From the NCBI GenBank assembly GCA_002796165.1, contig PCWF01000073.1:1-17918 (forward strand): a stretch of DNA of 17,918 nt. The letters are read 5' to 3'. This DNA is from Nitrospinae bacterium CG11_big_fil_rev_8_21_14_0_20_56_8 (GTDB lineage Bacteria > Nitrospinota > Nitrospinia > Nitrospinales > VA-1). Below the pieces are notes generated by a model. The model ran no database searches, was not told the origin of the DNA, and saw only the letters and a program-made list of their open reading frames with translations. Each line of letters starts with the position of its first letter. Within the stretch, counting starts at the first letter, position 1. The translations under genes were made by a program, and so were the position numbers. Below are positions 1 through 7,921 of the stretch, in pieces.

Positions 1-98
1 GCAAAGGTTTCCCTTCCAGGAGGGTGCTGAAAAGCCACAAAATTGTCATGCAAAGGTTTCCCTTCCAGGAGGGTGCTGAAAAGCCACAAAATTGTCAT
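1..98. repeat. Perfect 49-bp tandem duplication
   Basis: Two identical 49-bp units lie head to tail at 1-49 and 50-98. Each begins GCAAAGGTTTCCC and ends AAAATTGTCAT. Each unit contains the sequence GGGTGCTGAAAAGCC, which also serves as the left outer arm of the palindromic element that follows. The window starts exactly at a unit boundary, so more copies may lie upstream. The duplication therefore copies only the left end of that element. With two copies and no variable spacers this is not a CRISPR array. Confidence 0.9.
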
Positions 99-247
99 CC
101 TGAGTCCTTCGGCAAGCTCAGGATAAACTCCCCGCGAAGGATCTGGCCGGATTTGGTATATTCAAACTGGACAAGAGTTTCGTGCAGGATTCTTCGCCGC
201 ATTTCGGCTCAGAATGACCCCCGAAAGGGTTTTTCAGCAACCTTCTA
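66..247. mobile_element. MITE-like nested palindromic repeat element, no transposase
   Basis: The element has several nested inverted repeats. The outer arms, 66-85 and 228-247, match in about 16 of 20 positions when one is reverse-complemented, with the shared core TTGCTGAAAA or TGCTGAAAA. The next pair is GTCATCCTGAG at 94-104 and CTCAGAATGAC at 208-218. Inside these are GCGAAGGATC at 134-143 against GATTCTTCGC at 188-197, and AAACT/AGTTT at 164-168 and 176-180. A separate hairpin, ATCCTGAG/CTCAGGAT, lies at 97-104 and 117-124. No convincing protein is encoded. Dispersed GTCATTCTGAG-type palindromes are common in bacterial genomes, so a non-autonomous repeat is the best reading. It could also act as a bidirectional terminator for the unseen upstream gene. 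Confidence 0.7.
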
Positions 248-310
248 GTATAACCTCCCCGCCCCGGATTCATTTCCATCCTTCATCATCCCCCCGGGAA
301 TTCTTCACTT

Positions 311-326
311 CGGTACGGCCTTTGCA
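311..326 (+). promoter_or_regulatory. Sigma-54 (RpoN) promoter candidate for the flagellar operon
   Basis: The sequence CGGTACG-GCCT-TTGCA matches the -24/-12 consensus TGGCACG-N4-TTGCA at 10 of 12 defined positions. The key GG (312-313) and GC (324-325) have the required spacing. Transcription would begin near 337, about 40 bp before the preferred fliO start. RpoN with an enhancer-binding protein of the FleQ/FlrA/FlrC type commonly drives export-gate operons in polarly flagellated bacteria. The enhancer sites were not identified. The match and spacing are visible directly; use by RpoN is inferred. Confidence 0.6.
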
Positions 327-376
327 CTATCAAGGTCCAAGTGTACTTATTGATGACTTTTTTGACGCTTGGGCCT

Positions 377-1639
377 ATGACAAATCATCGACTGAAACAA
401 ATTATTATTTTCATCTTCGGGGTTTTCGCCCTTGGGGCAGGGGAAGGAATCCTTCCTTCCATCGCATGGGGGAGCGTGGACGTCAGCACCATGAACCGGC
501 TGGAGGATGTCATCATCGACTCTTCCGGCGACGAACTGGTGCTTCGCCTCGAGTTCAAGCGAAACGTCACCTCGTACCGTGGACCGTCCTTTTATGCCAA
601 ATCGGTCCAGATCGATTTCCCCAACGCCTACATCGAGCCCTCCAAACGGTTCTTTGACACCGGAGCGTCGCAGATCACGCAGGTGTTTGCCGCCCAGTTT
701 ACTCCGCAGATTCTCCGGATCCGTCTTTTGGCCGGAGAGGATGGCACCCGTCTGGAAGACAACCTTCGGGTCGAGCGGAAGGATAACGTGCTGACCCTCC
801 ATGTTCCCAAGGCGGGGGGAGATGTTTTGAGCCAGATTCTGGCCCGCACCGCGAAAGAGATACGGGACCATCGCGCCGAGCAGGAAACCGGGACGGAGCC
901 GGAGCCCGCCACCGTGCCCGTCTCTTCCACCGGCCCTGCCGAGGCGATGCCCGTCTACAGGACGTCCGATCTTAAAAATCCACCCACCGGGGAAACACCC
1001 CTCGCCATGCTTCTGAGAGATGCCAAACCCGAGGGGGAAACCGCCCAGATGGAAAATCCGGACCCATCCAAAAAAGGAAACAAGAGTAAGAAAGAGGAGA
1101 TTGCGGGCACCGGCCAGGGATTCGATCTGGTTCCCTCCGGGATGCGCATGGTCGCGATGCTCTCGCTGGTCCTCGGATTGATGTTTCTCCTGTTCTGGGG
1201 ATTTAAAAAATATGTCCTGAAGAATACGGCGTTCGGGGGCGGGGAGAAGATGGTCCAGGTATTGAACACCACCTTTATCGGTCCTAAAAAGCATATCGCC
1301 CTCGTCGAGGTGGCGGGCGAGGTGATGGTCCTTGGAATCGCGCGCGACACCATGTCGTTCCTGACCCGAATCACCGACGAGGAACAGATCGAGCGGATCA
1401 AAAACAACAAGAGTTCACAAAGCATCGGTGGCTTGAAGGACTGGTTCCGAAAAGATCCGGCGGTCCCTGCCAAGACCGAGGAAACGGCGCCTGCGGAAGC
1501 GCGGACCTCGGCCGCCCAGGGAGCTTTTTCCCGATACCTGGGCCAGTACGAGAGCCCCGCGGCGGTGGATAAAAATGATTCCGTCGCCGAGGTGACCGCA
1601 AAAATCCGGCAAAACCTGGGAAAGATGAAAACGCGATGA
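377..1639 (+). CDS. fliO: Flagellar biosynthesis protein FliO with N-terminal AMIN-like domain
   Basis: FliO is a membrane protein that helps assemble the FliP ring of the flagellar export gate. From the ATG at 377 the product has 420 residues, about three times a usual FliO. Residues 1-32 form a signal-peptide-like segment. Residues 40-145 resemble an AMIN domain (VQIDFPNAYI, then FAAQFTPQILRIRL). Residues 150-250 are a charged, Pro-rich linker, 256-275 a membrane helix, and 290-342 the cytoplasmic FliO core (KMVQVLNTTFIGPKKHIALV). The tail to 420 looks disordered. In-frame starts exist at GTG 341 (preceded by AAGG) and ATG 353. I prefer 377 because it puts the signal peptide at the N-terminus and clears the predicted transcription start near 337, but it lacks a clear Shine-Dalgarno sequence. 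The stop overlaps the fliP start. Confidence 0.87.
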   Translation: MTNHRLKQIIIFIFGVFALGAGEGILPSIAWGSVDVSTMNRLEDVIIDSSGDELVLRLEFKRNVTSYRGPSFYAKSVQIDFPNAYIEPSKRFFDTGASQITQVFAAQFTPQILRIRLLAGEDGTRLEDNLRVERKDNVLTLHVPKAGGDVLSQILARTAKEIRDHRAEQETGTEPEPATVPVSSTGPAEAMPVYRTSDLKNPPTGETPLAMLLRDAKPEGETAQMENPDPSKKGNKSKKEEIAGTGQGFDLVPSGMRMVAMLSLVLGLMFLLFWGFKKYVLKNTAFGGGEKMVQVLNTTFIGPKKHIALVEVAGEVMVLGIARDTMSFLTRITDEEQIERIKNNKSSQSIGGLKDWFRKDPAVPAKTEETAPAEARTSAAQGAFSRYLGQYESPAAVDKNDSVAEVTAKIRQNLGKMKTR

Positions 1640-2403
1640 AACAGCGAATCGGTACATTCGCACTGGTTTTCGGGATCGTAGCCGTTCTTTTGGGAGCGGT
1701 ATGGGTGGCCCCCTCATGGGCCATCCCGATCCCCACCGTTCAGATCGGGCTGGAGGATACGGACGCTCCGGACAAGGTGTCCAGCGCCCTGCAGATCATG
1801 ATTCTTCTCACCGTTCTGACCCTGGCTCCGTCGATCCTGATCATGACCACGTCCTTTTCACGGATCATCATTGTCCTGTCCTTTTTGCGCCAGGCGATGG
1901 GAACCCAGCAGACGCCTCCGACGCAGATCCTGATCGGACTGGCCCTGTTTCTGACTCTGTTCGTGATGAATCCCGTGTGGACCCAAGTCAACGAAAGCGC
2001 CCTCCAGCCGTATCTGGAGGAAAAGATTTCGCAGGCCGAGGCCCTCCAGATCGCCTCCATTCCGATCAAAAAGTTCATGATGGGGCAGACCCGCGAAAAG
2101 GACCTGGCCCTCTTCCTGAACATGCACGAGGGGGAACCGCCGCCCGAAAAGGTGGAGGACGTGGCCATAACGTCGATCGTGCCCGCCTTCATCATCAGCG
2201 AACTCAAGACCGCGTTTCAGATCGGGTTTCTGATTTACATCCCGTTCCTGATCCTCGATATGGTGGTGGCCAGCATCCTGCTCTCCATGGGTATGATGAT
2301 GCTCCCGCCCGTGCTCATTTCGCTTCCGTTTAAATTGATGTTGTTTGTCATGGTGGACGGGTGGTACCTGACCGTCGGTTCATTGATGAAAAGTTTTGGC
2401 TGA
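1636..2403 (+). CDS. fliP: Flagellar export gate protein FliP
   Basis: FliP forms the pentameric core of the export gate with FliQ and FliR in the inner membrane. The 255-residue product is of normal length. It starts with a cleavable signal peptide (about 1-29, ending APSWA). Both FliP family signatures are visible: TSFSRIIIVLSFLRQAMG with GLALFLTLFVMNP near residues 73-115, and PAFIISELKTAFQIGFLIY with the following GMMMLPP and SLPFKLMLF blocks in the last 80 residues. The ATG overlaps the fliO stop by four bases (ATGA), which suggests translational coupling, since no strong ribosome site is present. Confidence 0.97.
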   Translation: MKQRIGTFALVFGIVAVLLGAVWVAPSWAIPIPTVQIGLEDTDAPDKVSSALQIMILLTVLTLAPSILIMTTSFSRIIIVLSFLRQAMGTQQTPPTQILIGLALFLTLFVMNPVWTQVNESALQPYLEEKISQAEALQIASIPIKKFMMGQTREKDLALFLNMHEGEPPPEKVEDVAITSIVPAFIISELKTAFQIGFLIYIPFLILDMVVASILLSMGMMMLPPVLISLPFKLMLFVMVDGWYLTVGSLMKSFG

Positions 2404-2416
2404 TTGAGGAAAAAAT

Positions 2417-2686
2417 ATGACCCAGGCGTTTATAGTCGAATTTGCGATGGACAGTATTAAGACCACGCTTCTCCTTTCCGCACCCATGTTGGGTTTTGGA
2501 TTGTTTACCGGATTGCTCGTTTCGATTTTCCAGGCGGTGACGTCGATCCAGGAACTCACGCTGACCTTCATTCCCAAGATTCTCGCGGTGTTTGGGGCCG
2601 TCATCCTGTTTTTCCCGTGGCTGATGCAAACCATGATCGGGTTCACCGCTAAAATTCTGATCCACTTTCCCGAATACGTCCGCTGA
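2417..2686 (+). CDS. fliQ: Flagellar export gate protein FliQ
   Basis: FliQ is the small two-helix subunit of the FliPQR export gate. The product has 89 residues, the usual size, with hydrophobic helices near 15-40 and 54-76. The family pattern is visible in GLLVSIFQAVTSIQELTLTF and PKILAV. The start has GAGG six to ten bases upstream and lies 13 bp after fliP. The stop codon shares one base with the fliR start. Confidence 0.96.
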   Translation: MTQAFIVEFAMDSIKTTLLLSAPMLGFGLFTGLLVSIFQAVTSIQELTLTFIPKILAVFGAVILFFPWLMQTMIGFTAKILIHFPEYVR

Positions 2687-3465
2687 TGGGGCTGGTCGAG
2701 CTCAATCCCGCCGAGATCGAGACGTTTCTGTACGTCCTTTTCCGGGTGGGTGCGATGTTCCTGTTTGTTCCCATCCTGGGGAGCCGGCAGGTTCCCCTGC
2801 AGATGAGAATCGGGCTGGCGCTCATGATGAGCATTTCCATCTTTCCCATGGTGCGGCCCCAGACCCTGCCTCCGGTGTCGCGGGGGATGTTTGAGTTGGT
2901 GGTGTACCTCTTCTCCGAGGTCACGATCGGGTTTGCCATCGGGTACGCCTCGCGGTTGATCTTCACCGCGGTTCAGGTCGCGGGTACGCTGGTGGATTTC
3001 CAGATGGGTTTTGGCGTGGTCAACGTGATCGATCCGCAAACCGAGTCCAATGTTTCCATCACCGCCCAGTTCCAGAATGTTCTGACGATTCTGGTGTTTC
3101 TGGCCGCCGATGCTCACCATATCGTGATCCAGGCCGTTTCCCAGAGTTTTCACCTCATCGATCCGCGGCACGTCGATTTCTCCACCTACACGCCCGAATT
3201 TATTTTGCAGATTTTTGCGTCCATGTTCGTGGTGGCCATCAAGATTGCCGCCCCGATCATGGCCATTCTTTTCCTGATCGGCGTTGGGCTCGGGCTGGTC
3301 GCCCGAACCGTGCCGCAGATGAACGTGTTTATCGTCGGTTTCCCGTTGCAGATTGGCGTGGGTCTCCTCATGGTCGGCCTTTCGATGACGTTTTTTATCA
3401 TCGTTCTTCAGGACCAGATCAACCTGCTCCCCGATCAGTTGATGGGGCTCATGCAGACGTTCTGA
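2686..3465 (+). CDS. fliR: Flagellar export gate protein FliR
   Basis: FliR completes the FliPQR gate complex and contacts FlhB. The product has 259 residues with about six hydrophobic segments. Typical FliR features are an N-terminal RVGAMFLFVPILGSRQVP block, the SEVTIGFAIGYASRLIF helix, and QVAGTLVDFQMGF followed by VVNVIDPQ. The C-terminal GFPLQIGVGLLMVGLS block is also typical. The ATG lies within TGATG, overlapping the fliQ stop by one base, so coupled translation is likely. Confidence 0.97.
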   Translation: MGLVELNPAEIETFLYVLFRVGAMFLFVPILGSRQVPLQMRIGLALMMSISIFPMVRPQTLPPVSRGMFELVVYLFSEVTIGFAIGYASRLIFTAVQVAGTLVDFQMGFGVVNVIDPQTESNVSITAQFQNVLTILVFLAADAHHIVIQAVSQSFHLIDPRHVDFSTYTPEFILQIFASMFVVAIKIAAPIMAILFLIGVGLGLVARTVPQMNVFIVGFPLQIGVGLLMVGLSMTFFIIVLQDQINLLPDQLMGLMQTF

Positions 3466-3484
3466 CGGGATGCGGGAGAGATAA

Positions 3485-4558
3485 ATGGCCGAGGAAAACA
3501 AAGACCAGAAAACAGAAGACCCAACCTCAAAGCGAATCACCGATGCGGAAGAGAAGGGCAATTTCGCACACAGCCGGGAGATCACCTCCTCGTTCATCCT
3601 TCTCGGCGCGGTGACCATCTTCGCCGCCGCGGGCGCCGACCTGACGCAAAGGATGTTGCTCTCCTGGCGCCATATCTTCACGGAAGCGGCTTTCATCCAA
3701 CTTTCCGTGGAAGAGCTATACCGCCTGCTCCAATGGGTCATGGAGAAAATTTTCCTGATTCTCGGCCCCGTACTGTTAACCATCATGATCATGGGGGTGC
3801 TCTCGAACCTGTTCCAGACCGGGGGATTCCAGTTTTCCATGCATCCCCTGGCGCCCAAGTTCAGCAAGCTCAACCCCATCAAGGGAGTGGCCCGGATTTT
3901 CTCCAAAAATGCGCTGATGGAACTGGCTAAATCCCTGTTTAAAATTTCCGTGGTGTCCTACATCGCGTTCCAGACCATTCGCGGGCATTGGGACGAGATT
4001 CCCCCCCTCATGGGTTTTGGGGTAGGGCAAATTCTCGTCTTCATGGGAGATGTGGCTCTGGAGATCATGCTCAAAGTGTTTCTGGTGATGCTCTTTTTGG
4101 CCCTCCTCGATTACCTGTTTCAGAAATTTACCTATATGGAAAACCTGCGCATGACCAAGCAGGAGATCAAGGACGAGCGCAAGGAAATGGACGGGAATCC
4201 CCAGATCAAGCAACGCATCCGTACGGTTCAGCTCGAAATGACGCGCAAGCGCATGATGGCCGCCGTTCCCCATGCCGACGTCGTGGTGACCAACCCCACC
4301 CATCTTTCCATCGCCATCAAGTATGACCTGGATAAGGCGACCGCACCGGCGGTCGTGGCGAAGGGGCAGGGGGAAATTGCCATGCGAATCCGGGAAATCG
4401 CCCGGGCAAACGGGGTTCCCCTGGTGGAGGATAAGCCCCTCGCCCGGGTTCTGTTCCAGACCGTCGAGGTGGGACAGCTCATTCCCGCAAGCCTGTACAA
4501 GGCGGTGGCCGAAATTCTCGCCTACGTTTACCGGCTGAGGGGGAAGGTTCCGGTATAA
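3485..4558 (+). CDS. flhB: Flagellar export switch protein FlhB
   Basis: FlhB is the inner-membrane substrate-specificity switch of flagellar export. The 357-residue product has the typical N-terminal DKTEDPT-like stretch (QKTEDPTSKRITDAEEKG), four hydrophobic segments up to about 215, and a soluble C-terminal domain. The autocleavage motif Asn-Pro-Thr-His is at residues 270-273, within VVVTNPTHLSIAIKY. Cleavage between Asn270 and Pro271 changes export from rod/hook to filament proteins in studied species. The start has GGGAGAG about five bases upstream and follows fliR by 19 bp. Confidence 0.97.
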   Translation: MAEENKDQKTEDPTSKRITDAEEKGNFAHSREITSSFILLGAVTIFAAAGADLTQRMLLSWRHIFTEAAFIQLSVEELYRLLQWVMEKIFLILGPVLLTIMIMGVLSNLFQTGGFQFSMHPLAPKFSKLNPIKGVARIFSKNALMELAKSLFKISVVSYIAFQTIRGHWDEIPPLMGFGVGQILVFMGDVALEIMLKVFLVMLFLALLDYLFQKFTYMENLRMTKQEIKDERKEMDGNPQIKQRIRTVQLEMTRKRMMAAVPHADVVVTNPTHLSIAIKYDLDKATAPAVVAKGQGEIAMRIREIARANGVPLVEDKPLARVLFQTVEVGQLIPASLYKAVAEILAYVYRLRGKVPV

Positions 4559-4710
4559 GCCTTGCATTATTGAGTCTGGGATGCAAAACCTGCCGGGTTT
4601 TTGACGAAAAACCATCCCCCGATCCCTGAAACGGACTTAAAGCAGGGTTGGGGAGCAAGGTTCCCCGGTAAAACTGTCATTTATTTGAATCGGAGCGGGA
4701 AAACCCCAAA
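4559..4710. other. 152-bp gap between flhB and flhA, with a small hairpin
   Basis: This is the largest gap inside the flagellar cluster, and I see no gene in it. It contains a perfect 7-bp stem, GGTTTTT (4596-4602) and AAAAACC (4607-4613), with loop GACG. A weaker GGGGA/TCCCC stem lies near 4651-4667. No T-run follows the first stem, so an intrinsic terminator is not supported. I found no good sigma-70, sigma-54 or sigma-28 promoter here and no match to a cyclic-di-GMP riboswitch core. A processing or attenuation site between the two halves of the operon is possible but unproven. Confidence 0.4.
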
Positions 4711-6810
4711 ATGGCTCAGGCAGTCGCGCAAACGAATCTTTTTAAGATGTTTTCCACCCGGCCCCAGGAATCGGTGGTGGCCGCCGGGGTCATTGCCATT
4801 CTGGCGGTGATGGTCATGCCCATCCCCCCGTTTGGCCTCGACATCCTGCTGTCGTTCAGTCTTACCTTCTCGCTGATTATCCTTCTGGTTTCGATTTTCA
4901 TGGAAAGCCCGCTGGAGTTCGCGGTTTTTCCCTCCCTGTTGCTGGTGGTCACCCTTCTCCGGCTCTCGCTCAACGTGGCAACGACCCGGGTTATCCTTCT
5001 CAACGGGGCCGAGGGATCCGGCGCGGCGGGTGAGGTGATCCAGTCTTTCGGGTCCTTTGTGGTCGGCGGCAATTTCGTCGTGGGGACGGTCATCTTCGTC
5101 ATCCTGGTGATGATCAATTTCATCGTTATCACCAAGGGTTCGGTGCGTACCTCGGAAGTGGCCGCCCGGTTTACCCTGGATGCCATTCCCGGCAAGCAGA
5201 TGAGCATCGACGCCGATCTCAACGCGGGCATCATCACCGAGCAGGACGCCCGCAAGCGGCGGGAAAAACTTGAAAACGAAGCCGACTTCTACGGGGCCAT
5301 GGACGGTGCCATCCGGTTTGTACGCGGTGACGCCATTGCAGGCATCCTCATCACCATCGTCAACATCCTCGGCGGGTTCAGCATCGGGGTCCTGCAACAG
5401 GGGATGGATGTCGGGGAGGCGGCCCGGGTTTATACCCTCCTCACCATCGGCGATGGACTGGTGTCCCAGCTTCCTGCCCTGGTGGTTTCCACGGCCGCCG
5501 GTCTGGTGGTGACTCGTGCCACAGCCGCGAAAAATCTGCCCTCGGAGTTGATCGAGCAATTGTTGAATCAGCCCAAGGCTTTCCTGATCTCCTCCAGCGC
5601 CCTGTTTTTCTTTTCGCTCATTCCCGGATTGCCTCACGTCCCGTTTTTCCTGTTGTCCATGCTGGCGGGGTTTGTCGGCGTGATGAAGTTCAAGGATATC
5701 CGGGTCAAAAAAGGGATCGAGGCGAAAAAGATCGAGGATGAAGCCAAGGCCCCCGTGCCCGAAAAGGTGGAATCCATTCTGCCTTTGTACATCATGGAAC
5801 TGGAAGTGGGTTACGAACTGATTCCCCTGGTCGATTCGGACCGGAATGGAGAGCTCCTGGACCGCATCAAGTCCATCCGGCGGCAATTCGCGCTGGAGAT
5901 GGGGTTCATCGTTCCCCCGCTCCACATTCGCGACAACCTGCAACTGAAATCGAACGAATACGCGATCCTGATCAAGGGAGTCGAGGTGGCGAGAGGGTCC
6001 GTGATGATGGGCCGCCTGCTGGCCATGAATCCCGGAACCGTGGAGCGGGAGATTGAAGGAATCATGACCAAGGAGCCGACCTTCGGCCTGCCCGCAGTCT
6101 GGATTTCCCAGAGTGCCAAGCAGGAAGCCCAGGTGTCCGGCTACACGGTGGTGGACCCGGCGACGGTCATCACCACCCATATCAAGGAAACCATTAAGCG
6201 CCACGCGCACGAACTTCTCGGCCGTCAGGAAGTTCAGTCCCTGGTCGACAAATTCAAGGAAAGCAACCCCAAGGTGATCGAGGAGTTGATTCCCAGCCAG
6301 TTGCCGCTCGGCAAGGTGCAACGGGTATTGAAAAACCTGTTGCAGGAGCAGATCTCGATTCGCGATCTGCGCACCATCCTCGAACAATTGGCGGACTACG
6401 CGAGCGTCACCACCGATCCGGATCTTTTAACCGAATACGTGCGGCAGGCCCTGGCCCGCCCCATTACCAAGCAATATCAGAACGATGACGGGTCGCTCTC
6501 GGTCCTGACCCTCGACCGTCGACTGGAGGATTTGATCGAGGGCTCGATCCAGAAAACCGAAACCGCCACTTACCTGGCGCTGGAACCCTCGGTGGCCGAG
6601 CGGTTCCTGACCCGGCTCAAAGATGCGGTGGAGTCGGTGACGCCCAAGCTGGAGAATTCTCCCATTTTGCTCGCGTCCCCCATGGTCCGCAAACAGTTGC
6701 GACGGTTCACCGAGCGGTTTATCCCCGACCTGGTGATCCTTTCGCATAATGAAATTCTGTCCTCCGTTAGAATTCAAAATCTCAAGGTGATCTCGATCAA
6801 TGCATCTTAG
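4711..6810 (+). CDS. flhA: Flagellar export gate protein FlhA
   Basis: FlhA is the largest export-gate protein, forming a ring that docks export chaperones and uses the proton gradient. The product has 699 residues, as expected. Residues about 20-310 carry the membrane helices. The FHIPEP signature is visible near 153-173 (RFTLDAIPGKQMSIDADLNAG). Residues from about 340 form the cytoplasmic domain (MELEVGYELIPLVD, LEMGFIVPPLHIRDN, GRLLAMNPG). The only nearby ribosome site is GGAG at 4692-4695, an unusually long 15 bases from the ATG. No alternative in-frame start lies closer. The last 11 bases overlap flhF. Confidence 0.97.
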   Translation: MAQAVAQTNLFKMFSTRPQESVVAAGVIAILAVMVMPIPPFGLDILLSFSLTFSLIILLVSIFMESPLEFAVFPSLLLVVTLLRLSLNVATTRVILLNGAEGSGAAGEVIQSFGSFVVGGNFVVGTVIFVILVMINFIVITKGSVRTSEVAARFTLDAIPGKQMSIDADLNAGIITEQDARKRREKLENEADFYGAMDGAIRFVRGDAIAGILITIVNILGGFSIGVLQQGMDVGEAARVYTLLTIGDGLVSQLPALVVSTAAGLVVTRATAAKNLPSELIEQLLNQPKAFLISSSALFFFSLIPGLPHVPFFLLSMLAGFVGVMKFKDIRVKKGIEAKKIEDEAKAPVPEKVESILPLYIMELEVGYELIPLVDSDRNGELLDRIKSIRRQFALEMGFIVPPLHIRDNLQLKSNEYAILIKGVEVARGSVMMGRLLAMNPGTVEREIEGIMTKEPTFGLPAVWISQSAKQEAQVSGYTVVDPATVITTHIKETIKRHAHELLGRQEVQSLVDKFKESNPKVIEELIPSQLPLGKVQRVLKNLLQEQISIRDLRTILEQLADYASVTTDPDLLTEYVRQALARPITKQYQNDDGSLSVLTLDRRLEDLIEGSIQKTETATYLALEPSVAERFLTRLKDAVESVTPKLENSPILLASPMVRKQLRRFTERFIPDLVILSHNEILSSVRIQNLKVISINAS

Positions 6811-7894
6811 AAAATTCACGGCTGAAAATTATTCTGCGGCCCTGGCCCTGGTCAAACGGGAACTGGGAGGCGATGCCCTGATCCTGAATACCCGTTCCCT
6901 CGAGGACGATTCGGCGAGGAAGGGGGCGGCCTCGCGGGTGGAGATTACCGCCGCCGTGGATATGTCGCATGTGGCCCGGTCCAGCGAAATGGGCCGGGGG
7001 CCTTCCGGCCTTCCCAAGCCCAAACCCGCGGGTATCGATGATGAAGAAATCGATTTGCAGTTGCTGGTGCGCACCCTCCTTGGGAAAACGGAGAAAGCCC
7101 AATCCCTGGGACTCAAGGACCAACACCTTGGATTGTTTTCCCGTCTCGTGGATAGCGGAATCGGGGAAAAGCTGGCATCGAAAATGATCGACCGCGCCCA
7201 GCGGGAAATTTCCGGAAGCCGGAAAGAGGGCTCCAGCGGAGAGGAAATTCAGGTTATGGAATTGATGAAACGGGTGATGGGATTTGGCGGAGGAATTCAG
7301 TTGGTTCCCGGCAAGCAGAAGCGTGTGGCTCTGGTGGGCCCCACCGGGGCCGGAAAAACCACGACCCTCGCCAAGCTGGCCGCCGACTTTTCCCTGCGGC
7401 AAAAGAAAAAGATCGCCCTGATTTCCCTCGATACCTTTCGCCTGGGAGCGTTCGACCAATTGCGGATTTATGCCGACATCATGAAGGTTCCCGTCGAAAT
7501 GGCCTTTGACAAGAACGATTTCTGGAAGGCGGTGAAAAAGCACGCGGACAAGGACATCGTTTTCATCGACACCATGGGCCGGAACCACCGGGATCTGGAA
7601 TATTCCCGGGACTTGAAGGAAATATTCGACACCGTGGGTGGGGTCGAGACGCACCTTGTGGCCAGCGTGGGAACCCAGGAGAAAATCATCCAGCAATCCT
7701 GGCGGCAGTTTGCCGACCTCGGGATCCACCGGGCCTTGTTCACCAAGATGGATGAAGGATTGAGTTTCGGTTCGTTGTTTAATTTTTCGCTTCGCACACG
7801 GGTTCCGTTTTCATATTTCACCACCGGCCAAAGGGTTCCCGAAGATATTGAAGTGGCGAGCGGTAACCGGGTAATAAGTTTGATTTTTAACTGA
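6800..7894 (+). CDS. flhF: Flagellar positioning GTPase FlhF (SRP family)
   Basis: FlhF is an SRP-type GTPase that marks the site of flagellar assembly, often the pole. The 364-residue product starts MHLRKFTAENYSAALALVKRELG, the usual FlhF B-domain opening. A low-complexity linker follows (about 55-80), then the N and G domains. GTPase motifs are G1 GPTGAGKTT at 180-188, then DTFRLGAFDQL, DTMGRN and TKMDEG. The G3 motif reads DTMGR instead of the common DTAGR. The protein is at the short end for the family because the linker is brief. Its start lies inside the end of flhA (11-bp overlap), and flhG follows after 27 bp. Confidence 0.96.
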   Translation: MHLRKFTAENYSAALALVKRELGGDALILNTRSLEDDSARKGAASRVEITAAVDMSHVARSSEMGRGPSGLPKPKPAGIDDEEIDLQLLVRTLLGKTEKAQSLGLKDQHLGLFSRLVDSGIGEKLASKMIDRAQREISGSRKEGSSGEEIQVMELMKRVMGFGGGIQLVPGKQKRVALVGPTGAGKTTTLAKLAADFSLRQKKKIALISLDTFRLGAFDQLRIYADIMKVPVEMAFDKNDFWKAVKKHADKDIVFIDTMGRNHRDLEYSRDLKEIFDTVGGVETHLVASVGTQEKIIQQSWRQFADLGIHRALFTKMDEGLSFGSLFNFSLRTRVPFSYFTTGQRVPEDIEVASGNRVISLIFN

Positions 7895-7907
7895 AATCAA
7901 GCTAGAT

Positions 7908-7914
7908 TAGGAGG
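7908..7914 (+). promoter_or_regulatory. Strong Shine-Dalgarno site fixing the GTG start of flhG
   Basis: TAGGAGG ends seven bases before the GTG at 7922. It is the best ribosome site in the flagellar cluster. It supports the non-ATG start, which includes the conserved N-terminal DQA helix that a later ATG would remove. Confidence 0.85.
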
Positions 7915-7921
7915 TTGACAG

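Noticed and set aside
1..98. Possible CRISPR array
   Set aside because: There are only two contiguous units with no spacers and no cas genes.
2380..3906. 508-residue open frame on the - strand
   Set aside because: It is antisense to fliQ, fliR and flhB, which have clear family motifs. Its product is rich in His, Gln, Arg and Asp, as expected from the reverse of GC-rich coding DNA.
4559..4710. Possible cyclic-di-GMP riboswitch before flhA
   Set aside because: The conserved core bases of the GEMM motifs were not found in the right order.
4681..6387. 568-residue open frame on the - strand
   Set aside because: It is antisense to flhA and has the same composition artefact, with no recognisable domain.
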